Below are positions 55,353 through 64,000 of a DNA stretch of 64,000 bases, one piece after another (the stretch's first letter is position 1; the number at the start of each line of letters is the position of its first letter). Under the pieces are notes generated by a model, which did not search any database, was not told the DNA's origin, and saw only the letters and a list, made by a program, of their open reading frames with translations. Origin of the DNA: Paucidesulfovibrio gracilis DSM 16080. Its GTDB lineage: Bacteria; Desulfobacterota; Desulfovibrionia; Desulfovibrionales; Desulfovibrionaceae. The stretch spans positions 1 to 64,000 of the forward strand of contig NZ_FUYC01000012.1 of NCBI RefSeq assembly GCF_900167125.1, written 5' to 3'. Both the position numbers and the translations under genes were made by a program.

Positions 55353-56294
55353 GTGAACGTATCCCTTCCCGTGACCATCGCCATCCTGGGCGGGCTTTCC
55401 ATTTTACTGCTCTGCTCGGCATTGTTTCCCGTATTTTTCCGAAGCCGCACCCCCGAACTGCGCCAGCGGCTGAACAAGGCCGCGCCCGGAGAGGGCAATG
55501 CCAAGCAAAAGCGGCTCACCATGGCCCAACACGTTGCCCAATGGCTGGCCCGGCTTGGCCGCGCCCTGGGACCAAAGGAAGCGGACCGTGTGGATCGCAC
55601 CCGGCTGGCCCTGACCCATGCGGGGCTGCGGTCCCCCGGAGCGCCTTTGGTTTTTCAGGGCGTCAAGGCGGGGCTGACCCTGCTTCTGGCCGGCGGCGGA
55701 CTGCTGCTGCGCATCCTGGTGCTGCCGGAACTGCCCCTGCACTGGACCATCGTTTGCGTGGCCCTGCCCGCGGCCGTGGGCCTGCTCGGGCCGGAGATGT
55801 GGTTGCAACGCAAGGTCAAGGCGCGGCAGCAACGGGCCGGGGACGAACTGCCCGATGCCCTGGATCTGCTGGTGGTCTGCGTGGAGGCAGGCATGGGCCT
55901 GGATCAGGCCGTGTACCGCGTGAGCCGCGAAATGCACGATTCCGCTCCCATCATGGCCCACGAGCTGCGGACCCTGACGCTGCAACTCCGGGCCGGACGC
56001 CCCCGGCAGGACGCCCTGCGCGGACTGGCCAGACGCGTGGGCCTGGACGACCTCAACAGCCTGGCCACCCTGCTCATCCAGGCAGACATTTTCGGCATCA
56101 GCGTGGCGCATACGTTGCGGGTCTACGCCGACGCCCTGCGAACCAAGCGGCACCAGCGCGCGGAAGAAAAGGCGGCCAAGCTGCCCGTCAAGCTGCTCAT
56201 CCCCATGATCACCTGCATCCTTCCCGCCCTGTTCATCGCCATCATGGGTCCGGCGGGCATCCGCATGCTGGACGTCATGAGCCGGATGCGCTGA
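55353..56294 (+). CDS. tadC: Flp pilus platform protein TadC
   Basis: A 313-residue partner of TadB with the same T2SSF fold: LPDALDLLVVCVEAGMGLDQAVYRVSREM and LNSLATLLIQADIFGISVAHTLRVYAD, plus a C-terminal helix VKLLIPMITCILPALFIAIMGPAG. It starts with GTG at 55353 after GAGGAGG, ten bases after tadB. Confidence 0.93.
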   Translation: MNVSLPVTIAILGGLSILLLCSALFPVFFRSRTPELRQRLNKAAPGEGNAKQKRLTMAQHVAQWLARLGRALGPKEADRVDRTRLALTHAGLRSPGAPLVFQGVKAGLTLLLAGGGLLLRILVLPELPLHWTIVCVALPAAVGLLGPEMWLQRKVKARQQRAGDELPDALDLLVVCVEAGMGLDQAVYRVSREMHDSAPIMAHELRTLTLQLRAGRPRQDALRGLARRVGLDDLNSLATLLIQADIFGISVAHTLRVYADALRTKRHQRAEEKAAKLPVKLLIPMITCILPALFIAIMGPAGIRMLDVMSRMR

Positions 56295-56338
56295 ACGCCG
56301 CACCGATTGAACGAATGAAACGCCATCAAGGAGGCGCC

Positions 56339-57640
56339 ATGCGTACCACCCTCATCAGCCTGATCGGTCTGCTGCTTTTGGCCGCGCTGCACGGCTGCGC
56401 GACCATGACAACGGATGCGGAGGATCTCGCCATGCCCGGCCTGGCGCAGTCCGGAAATGAACTCACCCCGGACCAACGCCGCCGCCTGGGGGACCGCTTG
56501 CTCGAGGAGGGCCGGGACCAGGCCGCGTATCTGCATTTTCAGCAGGCATTGGACGCCTTGGCCGGTGCTCCGGAAGACGATCCCGCCCGACTGGATCTGC
56601 GCGCCCGCAAGGCCCGGGTGCTGCTGCGCCAGGAACGGCACGAGGCCGCGCTCGCGGAGTTTCGCGCCGTGCTGCGCATAAACCCGGACCATGTTCTGGC
56701 CAATCTGGGCGCGGGCGCGGTGTATCTGCACGCCGGGCTGCACCCCGAAGCCCGCACCCACCTGGAGCGGGCCACGGCCTCTGACGATGCGGACTGGCGG
56801 GCGTATCAGCTCCTGGGTGTATTGCTCAGCCGCGAAGGCCAGCCCCGGGAGGCCATCGTCGCCCTGGAACGCGCGCTGGAACGTCAGCCGGATCAGCCGG
56901 AGACCCTGAACAGTCTGGGCATGGCCCGGCTCATGCTCGGGGAACACGAGACCGCTCTGCACGCCTTCCGCAAGGCGCTGCTCGCGGGCGCTCCCAAGCA
57001 GCAAACCTACAACAATCTCGGTCTGGTGCTCGCACGCATGGGCCACCACGACCAAGCCCTGGAAGCCTTCCGCTACGCCGGGGATGAGGCCGGTGCCTAC
57101 AACAATCTGGGATACGTCCTGCTTCTCCAGGGTGAATTCCGAGAAGCGGTCCACTGCTTCCGCAAGGCATTGGAACAATCCCCCACCCACTATGCCAAGG
57201 CCTTTGAAAACCTCAAGCAGGCGCGCATGGCCATGCGCTTTGCGTCCAGTCCGGAGCAGGAGCCGCAAGCCGCGGCTTCCGAACCGCTACAGCCGGTTCC
57301 GGCCCTGACCTCGGCCCCACGAAATGCAGACATTCATCCCGCCGAAGCCCTCCGGTCCTGGGGCATTCTCGTGGCCTCCTTTCCGACCGAGTCCGCAGCC
57401 CGGGCTGAAGCCGACCGTCTGGCAACGCTGGGGCTGGAATGCCGGGTTCTCCGCACCGACCTCGCGTCCAAGGGCATCTGGTTCCGCGTACTGACCGGCT
57501 GCCATGCCGACCCGGAGCAGGTTCGCGCACAGCTTGCCCGCGTGGCCGGCATCCTTGGGTTGGATGACCCGCAACGCCTGTTCGTCACATCGTTCGAGAC
57601 CGCCCCTCGGCCATCCCCCCCGGTTCGTCGGGCACTCTGA
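56339..57640 (+). CDS. tadD: TadD-type TPR lipoprotein with C-terminal SPOR-like domain
   Basis: A 433-residue lipoprotein: lipobox ALHGC (Cys about residue 20), then at least six TPR-like repeats (for example AYLHFQQALDAL, ALAEFRAVLRINPDH, AIVALERALERQPDQPETLNSLGMARL, QALEAFRYAGDEAG). TadD is the usual TPR protein of Tad systems. The last about 75 residues (WGILVASFPTESAARAEADRLATLGLECR...IWFRVLTG) look like a SPOR domain, which would bind denuded peptidoglycan at division sites or poles. That addition is not typical of TadD. AAGGAGG precedes the ATG. Confidence 0.87.
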   Translation: MRTTLISLIGLLLLAALHGCATMTTDAEDLAMPGLAQSGNELTPDQRRRLGDRLLEEGRDQAAYLHFQQALDALAGAPEDDPARLDLRARKARVLLRQERHEAALAEFRAVLRINPDHVLANLGAGAVYLHAGLHPEARTHLERATASDDADWRAYQLLGVLLSREGQPREAIVALERALERQPDQPETLNSLGMARLMLGEHETALHAFRKALLAGAPKQQTYNNLGLVLARMGHHDQALEAFRYAGDEAGAYNNLGYVLLLQGEFREAVHCFRKALEQSPTHYAKAFENLKQARMAMRFASSPEQEPQAAASEPLQPVPALTSAPRNADIHPAEALRSWGILVASFPTESAARAEADRLATLGLECRVLRTDLASKGIWFRVLTGCHADPEQVRAQLARVAGILGLDDPQRLFVTSFETAPRPSPPVRRAL

Positions 57641-57650
57641 ACCCACCCGC

Positions 57651-57704
57651 GGCCGTCCGCGCTCCCCGGCCCCTCCCACCCTGCCGGGGCATGCGCGGAC
57701 GGCC
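57651..57704 (+). other. Very long GC-rich hairpin after the tad operon
   Basis: GGCCGTCCGCGC (57651-57662) pairs with GCGCGGACGGCC (57693-57704), and inside it CCCCGGC (57664-57670) pairs with GCCGGGG (57683-57689), leaving a 12-base loop. It starts 11 bases past the tadD stop. No T-tract follows, so it may stop 3' exonucleases or act as a Rho-independent terminator with a weak tail. Confidence 0.6.
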
Positions 57705-57789
57705 CAACCATGAACGGTTTGCCCTTCAACTGCAAAGGGTGTATATTTTTCCCAATATTTCAACCGGCCTCGAACCCCAGGATGCGCCC

Positions 57790-59484
57790 GTGCCGAACCA
57801 AAACCGAACCTACCGCCTCCTCGCCGTGGACGATGAACCGGGCATGCTCACGCTCTATCGGGACATTCTCGGACTGTCCGAAGGCGCGGCCCAGGACATG
57901 GCCGACATGCTCAACGGTGCGCCCGGTCCCTTGCCGAACGGCCCGCAGTTTCAGCTGGATCTGTTCGATGACGGTCGCGAAGCCGTGGCCGCTGCCCGCC
58001 AAGCCCTGCGGGAGGAAAAGCCCTATGCCGTGGCCCTGGTGGACGTGCGCCTGCACTCCGGACCCGACGGCATCTGGACCGCGGAACATCTCCGGGAGAC
58101 CGACCCGGACATGGAAATCGTCATGGTCACGGCCTATGCGGACGTGACCCTGGAGGAACTGAACCGCCGCGTGCCTCCGCCAGGAAAACTCCTCTACCTG
58201 CAAAAGCCCTTTCGCGCCCAGGAACTGCGCCAGCTGGCCATTTCCCTCTGCAACAAATGGAGCACGGAACAGGAGCTGCACAAGCTGAACAGTACCCTGG
58301 CCCAGCGAGTGGAACGGCGCATCGGCCTGCAAAAGCAATTGGAGGAACAACTCCGCCAGGCGCAAAAAATGGAAGCCCTGGGGACCCTGGCCGGTGGTAT
58401 TGCCCATGATTTCAACAATATCCTTGGTGTCATCATGGGATATTCCGAACTGATCCGCGAGACCCTGCCGGACGACGGCAACCGCCGCCGGGTGCAGGAA
58501 ATCCTTCGGGCCGGAAGACGCGCCCGCGACCTGATCAACCAGATTTTGAATTTCAGCCGCCAGGGTCCACAGGAGCGCAAGCCCCTCAAGCTCGCTCCAC
58601 TGATCAAGGAGGCCATGAAGCTCCTGCGGCCCAGCTTTCCCGAAACCGTCAAGGTCCGCCTGAATATGAACGCTTCCGACGATCTGGCCCTGGCCGACCC
58701 CACCCAATTCCACCAGATCATCCTGAACCTGTGTTCCAACGCGGCCCAGGCCATGGGCGAAAACGGCGGCCAACTGACCCTGGGTCTGGCGGATGCCGGT
58801 CCCGATGCCCCGGCGCGCCTGCACGATCCGCGCTGGTACCTGCACCTGAGCATCTCCGACAACGGACCGGGCATGGACGCGGCCACCCGCGCCCGGGTCT
58901 TTGAACCATTTTTCACCACCAAGCCGCCGGATCAGGGAACGGGTCTCGGGCTTTCCGTGGTGCACGGCATCGTCAAATCGCACGAGGGCGTGGTTCTGCT
59001 GGAGAGCGAACCAGGCCTGGGAACCACCTTCCATGTCTACCTGCCCCGCGCCAGGGCCGAGGCTGCCGCGCCCCAGGTCGCCCTGCCCACCCTGCAACCG
59101 GGCCGGGGCCGTGTTCTGGTGGTGGATGACGAAAAACCCCTGGTGGACATTGCGCGGGAGATGCTCGAGGGCTTCGGATTCCAGGTCACGGCCCGCACGT
59201 CCAGCGTGGAAGCCCTGGAAGCCTTCCGCTTTCGGCCCAACGACTTCGACCTGGTGGTTACGGATTATGCCATGCCCAACATGACCGGAGTGGAGCTGGC
59301 TCAGGAACTGCTCACGCTGCGGACCGACCTGCCTGTGATCCTCTGCACGGGCTTTTCCGACAGCATCAGCCTGGAGCGCGCCCAGTCCATGGGCATTTGC
59401 GACGTGATCAAAAAACCGATCCTCAAGGAAAAACTCGTCCAAAGCGTGAGCCGCCTGCTGGAGGACGACTCCCCACAGACCTGA
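57790..59484 (+). CDS. Hybrid histidine kinase, REC-HisKA-HATPase-REC
   Basis: A soluble 564-residue kinase with no membrane segment. REC1 (about 8-155) has LLAVDDEPGM, phospho-Asp in ALVDVRLHSGPDG, VMVTAYAD and YLQKPF, with an unusual insertion after its first helix. The kinase core has LAGGIAHDFNNILGVIMGYSEL, NLCSNAAQAM, ISDNGPGMD and FEPFFTTKPPDQGTGLGLS. REC2 has VVDDEKPLVD and VVTDYAMPNMTG with IKKPI. The start is uncertain: GTG at 57790 fits the domain boundary; upstream ATGs run through the hairpin. It follows the tad operon on the same strand and could signal to the pilus activator. Confidence 0.88.
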   Translation: MPNQNRTYRLLAVDDEPGMLTLYRDILGLSEGAAQDMADMLNGAPGPLPNGPQFQLDLFDDGREAVAAARQALREEKPYAVALVDVRLHSGPDGIWTAEHLRETDPDMEIVMVTAYADVTLEELNRRVPPPGKLLYLQKPFRAQELRQLAISLCNKWSTEQELHKLNSTLAQRVERRIGLQKQLEEQLRQAQKMEALGTLAGGIAHDFNNILGVIMGYSELIRETLPDDGNRRRVQEILRAGRRARDLINQILNFSRQGPQERKPLKLAPLIKEAMKLLRPSFPETVKVRLNMNASDDLALADPTQFHQIILNLCSNAAQAMGENGGQLTLGLADAGPDAPARLHDPRWYLHLSISDNGPGMDAATRARVFEPFFTTKPPDQGTGLGLSVVHGIVKSHEGVVLLESEPGLGTTFHVYLPRARAEAAAPQVALPTLQPGRGRVLVVDDEKPLVDIAREMLEGFGFQVTARTSSVEALEAFRFRPNDFDLVVTDYAMPNMTGVELAQELLTLRTDLPVILCTGFSDSISLERAQSMGICDVIKKPILKEKLVQSVSRLLEDDSPQT

Positions 59485-59574
59485 CGCCCTGCGCGGATAA
59501 ATCGCAACGCTGCGACCCGGTCGCGTCCCAGGCGCGTGACGAATGCCGTTCGCCACGAATGGCCGGGATACGTG

Positions 59575-60897
59575 TTACTCCACGTAGTAGCTGATGCGGG
59601 TGCGCGGGCTAAGGTAGTTCAGAATTTCCTGGGGCAGGTGATTGAGGCGGATGCTTTTTTCCACCTTCAAGTCCGGGTCTTCCGCCAGATCCACGATCAA
59701 GGCTTCCTTGCGCGGAATTTCCGGGTCGTACATGACCAGGCTGGGGCAGAGCTGGTTTTCCGGGTTCACGGCCATGACCATGCCGATGGCGGCGTTGGAA
59801 AGCTGGACCACGGTTCCCGGAGGGTAGACCCCCATGCAGCGGATAAATTGGGAAAGCAGCCCGGAATCAAGCTGATTCCGCCGCTGGGTGAACATATGGG
59901 AAAGGGCGAGGTACGGCGTGAGCGATGCCTCGGGATTGGGATGGTTGCAGAGGTTGTCGTACACATTGGTCAAGGCCACGATACGCGCTTCGCAGCCGAT
60001 GTCCTCTCCGGAAAGTCCGTTGGGATAGCCGCTGCCGTCCAGCATTTCATGGTGCTGGGCCACGGCCTCCACCACGCGCAGGGGCATGGAGGGCAGCCGC
60101 ATGAGCATGGCCCGGCCTTCGTCCACGTGCCGCCGCAGGTTGTAGGTTTCCGACCGATTCAGCGGACCGCGTTTCTTGAGCAGCCGACGGTCCACACGTT
60201 CCTTGCCCACGTCGTGCAGCAGGGCCGCCAGTCCCAAAATGACCAACGGTTCCTCCTCCATGCCCTGCTCGCGGCCGAGCAGCAGGGAGAGGATGGTCAC
60301 GTTCAGTTCATGAGAATAGACGTGCTCTTCGGGTTTGAGCACATTCATGAGATGCAGGGTGGATTCCGTGTCGCCGAGAAACACCTTGACCAGATTGCGG
60401 ACAAACTCCACGGCTTCCAGGCTCTTGGTGTTGTCCGCGCCCAGGATGCCGCGCCGAATGTCCGAGGCAACGCGGACCGCGTCCACGTAGCGCTCCTCGC
60501 ACCGGGCAATGGCTTCGCGTTTTTTGCGTAGCCGCTCGGCCCGTTCGCGCTTGATGCGCCAGAGCCGTTCCAGTTCGGGGCTGGTCGATTGCGGTTGTGG
60601 TTTGGGCCGGGCGGATTGTTTGGTTTTCGGCTTGGCAGGGGCTGGGGCAGGCTGTTTGCCGCACGGGACGCGGTCGGACGCTCCCACACCGGGCAGGCAG
60701 TCGCACTTTTCCGGCACGCAGGTCACCTCGAGGATATCCAACTCGCGAAGCACCCGAATCTGCTGCTCGTCCTTGATCTTGAAGCTATTGAACAAAAACG
60801 GATGGCTAAACCAGTTACGCCGATCCAGGCGGATGAACACGCCCGGCCTGAGTTGCTCCACAGCCACTCTGTATTCCGGCATACCAAATTCCGTCAT
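59575..60897 (-). CDS. HD-GYP domain protein, probable c-di-GMP phosphodiesterase
   Basis: A 440-residue cytoplasmic protein. Residues 1-100 resemble the N-terminal domain found in some HD-GYP proteins, followed by a Pro/Lys/Gln linker and a basic helical region. The HD-GYP domain has the metal/catalytic set: the HD pair in LAALLHDVGKERVDRRLL, HHEMLDGSGYPNGL and EARIVALTNVYDNLCN. The ATG at 60897 (second of GTG ATG) follows AAGGAAA. It converges on the hybrid kinase gene. With the GGDEF protein at 25-27 kb it gives the window both synthesis and breakdown of c-di-GMP. Confidence 0.9.
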   Translation of the reverse strand: MTEFGMPEYRVAVEQLRPGVFIRLDRRNWFSHPFLFNSFKIKDEQQIRVLRELDILEVTCVPEKCDCLPGVGASDRVPCGKQPAPAPAKPKTKQSARPKPQPQSTSPELERLWRIKRERAERLRKKREAIARCEERYVDAVRVASDIRRGILGADNTKSLEAVEFVRNLVKVFLGDTESTLHLMNVLKPEEHVYSHELNVTILSLLLGREQGMEEEPLVILGLAALLHDVGKERVDRRLLKKRGPLNRSETYNLRRHVDEGRAMLMRLPSMPLRVVEAVAQHHEMLDGSGYPNGLSGEDIGCEARIVALTNVYDNLCNHPNPEASLTPYLALSHMFTQRRNQLDSGLLSQFIRCMGVYPPGTVVQLSNAAIGMVMAVNPENQLCPSLVMYDPEIPRKEALIVDLAEDPDLKVEKSIRLNHLPQEILNYLSPRTRISYYVE

Positions 60898-61185
60898 CAC
60901 GTTTCCTTTCCGTCGCTCCGCCGCCTCCGCAGACGCACGCCTTTTCCAGCCGAATGACCCGTTTTCCGGTCAGTCTTCAAACCTTGGCTGTATCTATGCC
61001 CCGATTTTGTTTCAAATTCAAACACATCTAACGATACAGCACAACCGAATAAACACCCCTTTTCCATCAAATAGTTGGGTCAAATTGTGGAGCGGCCGGA
61101 ATTCACCGTTCCTTCCCCCTTTGCAGCGGGTCCAAGGCGCGGTACCCTGTCGGCAACCCGATATCGCATCCAAGGAGCCGAGTGC

Positions 61186-62433
61186 ATGCCAACCACATCG
61201 TCCCGATCCGAATCCGCCGGTCCCTTCGCGGATGTGGCCGCCCGCCCGGGCCATCCGCACTGGGAACAAATCCTGACCCGTCGCGAGCCACTGTACCGCC
61301 GCGCACGCGATCCACGCAGCCCGTTTTCCCGCGACTTCAACCGCATCCTGCACTGCACGGCGTATCGCCGCCTGAAGCACAAGACCCAGGTGTTTTTCGC
61401 GCCGCAAAACGACCACATTTGCACCCGCATCGAACACGTGGCCCACGTCATGTCCGTGGCCGAAACCATTGCGCTCTCCCTGGGGTTGAACAGGGAGCTG
61501 ACTTCGGCCGCAGCCATTGGTCACGACCTGGGACACGCGCCCTTCGGCCATGCCGGGGAATCCGTGCTCAAGCGGCTGGCCCGGGAGCGGCAGCTCGCGG
61601 ACTTCTGGCATGAACGCAACTCCCTGCGCTTTGTCGATGATCTGGAAACCCTGGAGGATCCGGGCGGCACGCACCGCAATCTGAACCTGACCTACGGCGT
61701 GCGCGACGCCATTGTCTGTCATTGCGGCGAGGTGGGCGACACGGCCCTGCGCCCGCGCACCACCGCCCCGGACCTGGAAGAAATGACCCGGCCAGCCCAG
61801 TACGACCCCTTCACCTGGGAAGGATGCGCGGTCAAACTCTCCGACAAAATCGCCTACCTCGGCCGCGATATCGAAGACGCCCTGACCACGGGCATCCTCT
61901 CCCCGGCCCAGCTCGGCCTGTTGGAGGACATGGCCAGGGAATACGGGGACATCAAGGCCCGGGAAATCAACAACACCGTGCTGCTCCAGTATTTCATCCA
62001 GGATCTGCGCACCCATTCGGACCCGGACCAGGGGCTGCGCCTATCCACGGCCAACGCCGACTTTATGGAACGGCTCAAAAGCTTCAACTATGAACATATC
62101 TACCGGCACCCCCGTCTGGAACATTACAAACGGTTCGTGGATCTGGTGCTGGAAACCGTGTTTGCGGAGCTGGTTCTTCCGCTAGAACGGGGCGGCATGG
62201 ACGAAGTCCGCGCCAGGGCAGCCCGGCAATCCGTGCTCTTTCCCGTATTTCTGGACTGGCTGGTCAAATACTCGCGTCAAGGACGGGACACAGCGCCCCA
62301 GGGCCGCTTTGCCAACAGAGTGCTCTACGATCTGGAAAAGGAGACCGATCGCCACCAGGCCATCTTGGATTTCATTTCCGGCATGACCGACAACTACGCC
62401 CTGCGCAGCTTTGATGAGCTGGTGCGCTTTTGA
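61186..62433 (+). CDS. dgt: dGTP triphosphohydrolase (dGTPase-like HD protein)
   Basis: A 415-residue HD-superfamily enzyme that removes triphosphate from dNTPs, mainly dGTP. It shows the family order: SPFSRDFNRILHCTAYRRLKHKTQVF, NDHICTRIEHVAHVMSVAETIA, the HD motif AAIGHDLGHAPFGHAGESVL, the distal Asp in KLSDKIAYLGRDIED, and the C-terminal FSGMTDNYA-like ISGMTDNYALRSFDEL. The ATG at 61186 has AAGGAG upstream; an earlier in-frame ATG is less likely. It lies divergent from the HD-GYP gene, across 288 bases with no other feature I can support. Confidence 0.93.
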   Translation: MPTTSSRSESAGPFADVAARPGHPHWEQILTRREPLYRRARDPRSPFSRDFNRILHCTAYRRLKHKTQVFFAPQNDHICTRIEHVAHVMSVAETIALSLGLNRELTSAAAIGHDLGHAPFGHAGESVLKRLARERQLADFWHERNSLRFVDDLETLEDPGGTHRNLNLTYGVRDAIVCHCGEVGDTALRPRTTAPDLEEMTRPAQYDPFTWEGCAVKLSDKIAYLGRDIEDALTTGILSPAQLGLLEDMAREYGDIKAREINNTVLLQYFIQDLRTHSDPDQGLRLSTANADFMERLKSFNYEHIYRHPRLEHYKRFVDLVLETVFAELVLPLERGGMDEVRARAARQSVLFPVFLDWLVKYSRQGRDTAPQGRFANRVLYDLEKETDRHQAILDFISGMTDNYALRSFDELVRF

Positions 62434-62454
62434 CGGGCGCTCCCGGGCAATACG

Positions 62455-63234
62455 TCAGGGACGGCACACCAAGGGCAACCGGCGGGCCAACCCCAGACCG
62501 CGTTCCGTGACGAGCGCCTCATAGGGCCAGACCTCCACGCCCGCGTCCACGGCCTGCCAGAACAGATCGGCATAGACAGGGTCAATCATGTCCGCCGGGC
62601 CAAAGCACCGGGCATCGGGCCGCTGCACCACAAAAAACAAGGCGACCCTGGCGCCGGTGCGCGCCAGCGCCATCAACTCGCGCAGATGCTTTTGCCCGCG
62701 CTCGGTCACGGCGTCCGGGAACAAGGCCACTTCGTCTTCCGTCAACGTGACGTTTTTGCACTCCACCCACAGCCGGTCCTCGGCAGGGACGTCCTCGGCC
62801 GTGATACGAACCTTGCCGCCCTGTTCCAGATCCGGCCGGTTGCACAAAAACAGCCCGTCCAAGCGGCTCTGCCCGGCCCGGGCCTCGGGCCGGAAATGCG
62901 TGTACCCGCGCACTTCGGGAAGCTCCTCCTGCTCCCAGCCCAATCGGAGCAGACGGTTGGGGGTTTGGGTATTGATGCCCACCCAAAAACCCTGGTGGCG
63001 CACAAGTTCCCAGGTCCAACGCAGCTTCCGGGCCGGATTCGCGGCCGGAGAGAGCAGCACCTCACTCCCGGGACGCAGCAGCCCCAGCATGGATCCCGTG
63101 TTGTTGGTGTGGGCCAGCAGTTCGCTGCCTTGGTGGGTTCCCCGGCCACGGCAGACCACGGTGAACCGCTTTTGCCTGGCCACGAATTCCGCTCTGGCGC
63201 ATCCGGAACCGAACGCAATCAATTCCCGCATCAT
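62455..63234 (-). CDS. sfsA: SfsA family protein
   Basis: A 259-residue protein of the sugar fermentation stimulation family, which has an OB-like N-terminus and a nuclease-like core. Typical blocks are FVARQKRFTVVCRGRG, HTNNTGSMLGLLRPGSEVLLS, RKLRWTWELVRH, SRLDGLFL and VECKNVTL with AVTERGQKHLRELMAL. AAGGGA precedes the ATG at 63234. It converges on dgt. Its role is not well defined in any bacterium. Confidence 0.9.
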   Translation of the reverse strand: MMRELIAFGSGCARAEFVARQKRFTVVCRGRGTHQGSELLAHTNNTGSMLGLLRPGSEVLLSPAANPARKLRWTWELVRHQGFWVGINTQTPNRLLRLGWEQEELPEVRGYTHFRPEARAGQSRLDGLFLCNRPDLEQGGKVRITAEDVPAEDRLWVECKNVTLTEDEVALFPDAVTERGQKHLRELMALARTGARVALFFVVQRPDARCFGPADMIDPVYADLFWQAVDAGVEVWPYEALVTERGLGLARRLPLVCRP

Positions 63235-63382
63235 GTTGTTCCCTTGTTGCCGAATCGCAAAATAAAGTCTGTATACTGTTCCATCGGCCCGCTCCATACG
63301 GTTTGGCCGCCATCTTTTTTCACAAAACCGGGGTTGCGTTCCGCATTCGTTCGCTTTATCCACACAAATAAGAGGGGGAAAG

Positions 63383-64000
63383 ATGCACGAGACCCTGCCG
63401 GACGATCAGCCCACCTCAAAACTGAGACGGCTCTTCGGCCACACTCTGGCGCGTCTGCGCGCCGAAGCCGGAATAACCCGCAGCGCCCTGGCGCAACGGG
63501 CCGGACTTTCGCGCGACCGCATTTTTGCACTGGAAAACGGCCTGGCCTCCCCCTCCCTTGATCTGCTCGAACAATTGGGCCTCGCCCTGGGCGTGGATCC
63601 CGTCCAATTCCTTCTCCAGGACAACCTGGACGAGCTTCGCTCCCAGGGGCGCAACGAAGGCCGCTTTGAAGATCTTTTCGAAAGCACGCCCATTTCCCTT
63701 TGGGAGGAAGATCTCTCGGATCTCTTCCTCTACTTCGACGAACTGCGCGGCCAGGGAATTCGCGACTTCCGGCGGTATTTCGCGGAGCACCCGGAGAAAC
63801 TGGCCGAATGCGCCCGGCGGGTCAAGATACTGAACGTGAACAAAGCCACCCTGGAAATGCTCAACGCGCCCTCCAAGGAAGCGCTCTTCGCCGGGTTGGG
63901 GCAGGTGTTGGGCGACGACTCCGACGAGGTTTTTCTTGAGGAAATGGCCGTGCTCGCCGAGGGCGGCCGGGAATTCCACGGAGAAATCACCCACCGCACC
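63383..64000 (+). CDS. XRE-type HTH protein with PAS domain (3' end outside window)
   Basis: An open frame of 206 codons running off the right edge. Residues 15-75 are an XRE/Cro helix-turn-helix (LFGHTLARLRAEAGITRSALAQRAGLSRDRIFALENG then SLDLLEQLGLALGVDP). After a linker, from about 105, the sequence becomes PAS-like: WEEDLSDLFLYFDELRGQGI, VKILNVNKATLEMLNAPSKEAL. PAS domains of this kind often lead into a kinase or GGDEF output, but that part is not visible. AGAGGGGG precedes the ATG. It is divergent from sfsA. Confidence 0.8.
   Translation, partial: MHETLPDDQPTSKLRRLFGHTLARLRAEAGITRSALAQRAGLSRDRIFALENGLASPSLDLLEQLGLALGVDPVQFLLQDNLDELRSQGRNEGRFEDLFESTPISLWEEDLSDLFLYFDELRGQGIRDFRRYFAEHPEKLAECARRVKILNVNKATLEMLNAPSKEALFAGLGQVLGDDSDEVFLEEMAVLAEGGREFHGEITHRT

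Overview
The window looks like a chromosomal segment of a sulfate-reducing deltaproteobacterium of the Desulfovibrio type. It is GC-rich and densely coding. Supporting signs are a TrmD fused to a second SPOUT-type methyltransferase domain, a VPLPA-CTERM surface protein, a TRAP transporter with a TatT lipoprotein, two CCG-domain iron-sulfur oxidoreductase subunits, and a mannose-type PTS remnant of EI, HPr and IID. The genus assignment is inference; no rRNA or tRNA gene was seen.

Layout, left to right. 1-20.7 kb is almost entirely minus-strand housekeeping: the start of an MlaE-type permease, an HD hydrolase, argJ, an outer-membrane barrel protein, secA, a glycolate/lactate oxidase pair (FeS plus FAD subunits), smpB, ptsI, ptsH, a PTS IID, bioY, bioB, rsmI, a thioesterase, an RlmL-like methyltransferase, a polytopic membrane protein and an FeS/CCG protein. 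20.8-24.6 kb (plus) is a four-gene TRAP operon. 24.7-27.8 kb (minus) holds a small secreted protein, a diguanylate cyclase and the VPLPA-CTERM protein. 28-33.7 kb (minus) is the translation cluster ffh-rpsP-khpA-rimM-trmD-rplS-rnhB-yraN. 33.8-34.9 kb (plus) is a compact transcription unit: a sigma70 promoter, a SAM-I riboswitch, an intrinsic terminator and a 149-residue gene of unknown function. 35-43.9 kb (minus) is signalling: an MCP, a REC-PP2C phosphatase, and an NtrC-type regulator overlapping a 1202-residue multi-PAS kinase.

44-57.6 kb is a complete Flp/Tad pilus locus. Pseudopilin-type genes (tadE, tadE, tadG) run on the minus strand. An NtrC-type sigma54 activator sits between them and the plus-strand operon flp-tadV-rcpC-rcpA-lipoprotein-tadZ-tadA-tadB-tadC-tadD. 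Both arms have exact TGGCAC-N5-TTGCT sigma54 promoters. Three copies of a 15-bp palindrome (TCCAC-N5-GTGGA) lie upstream of them and just before the activator gene, which reads as one sigma54-controlled pilus regulon driven by the embedded activator.

57.8-64 kb holds a REC-kinase-REC protein, an HD-GYP protein, a dGTPase, sfsA and the start of an HTH/PAS protein cut by the window edge.

The observations most worth following are the pilus regulon with its operator, the SAM riboswitch in front of an orphan gene, the intergenic repeat with covarying hairpins, and a 111-bp element with perfect 19-bp inverted ends.
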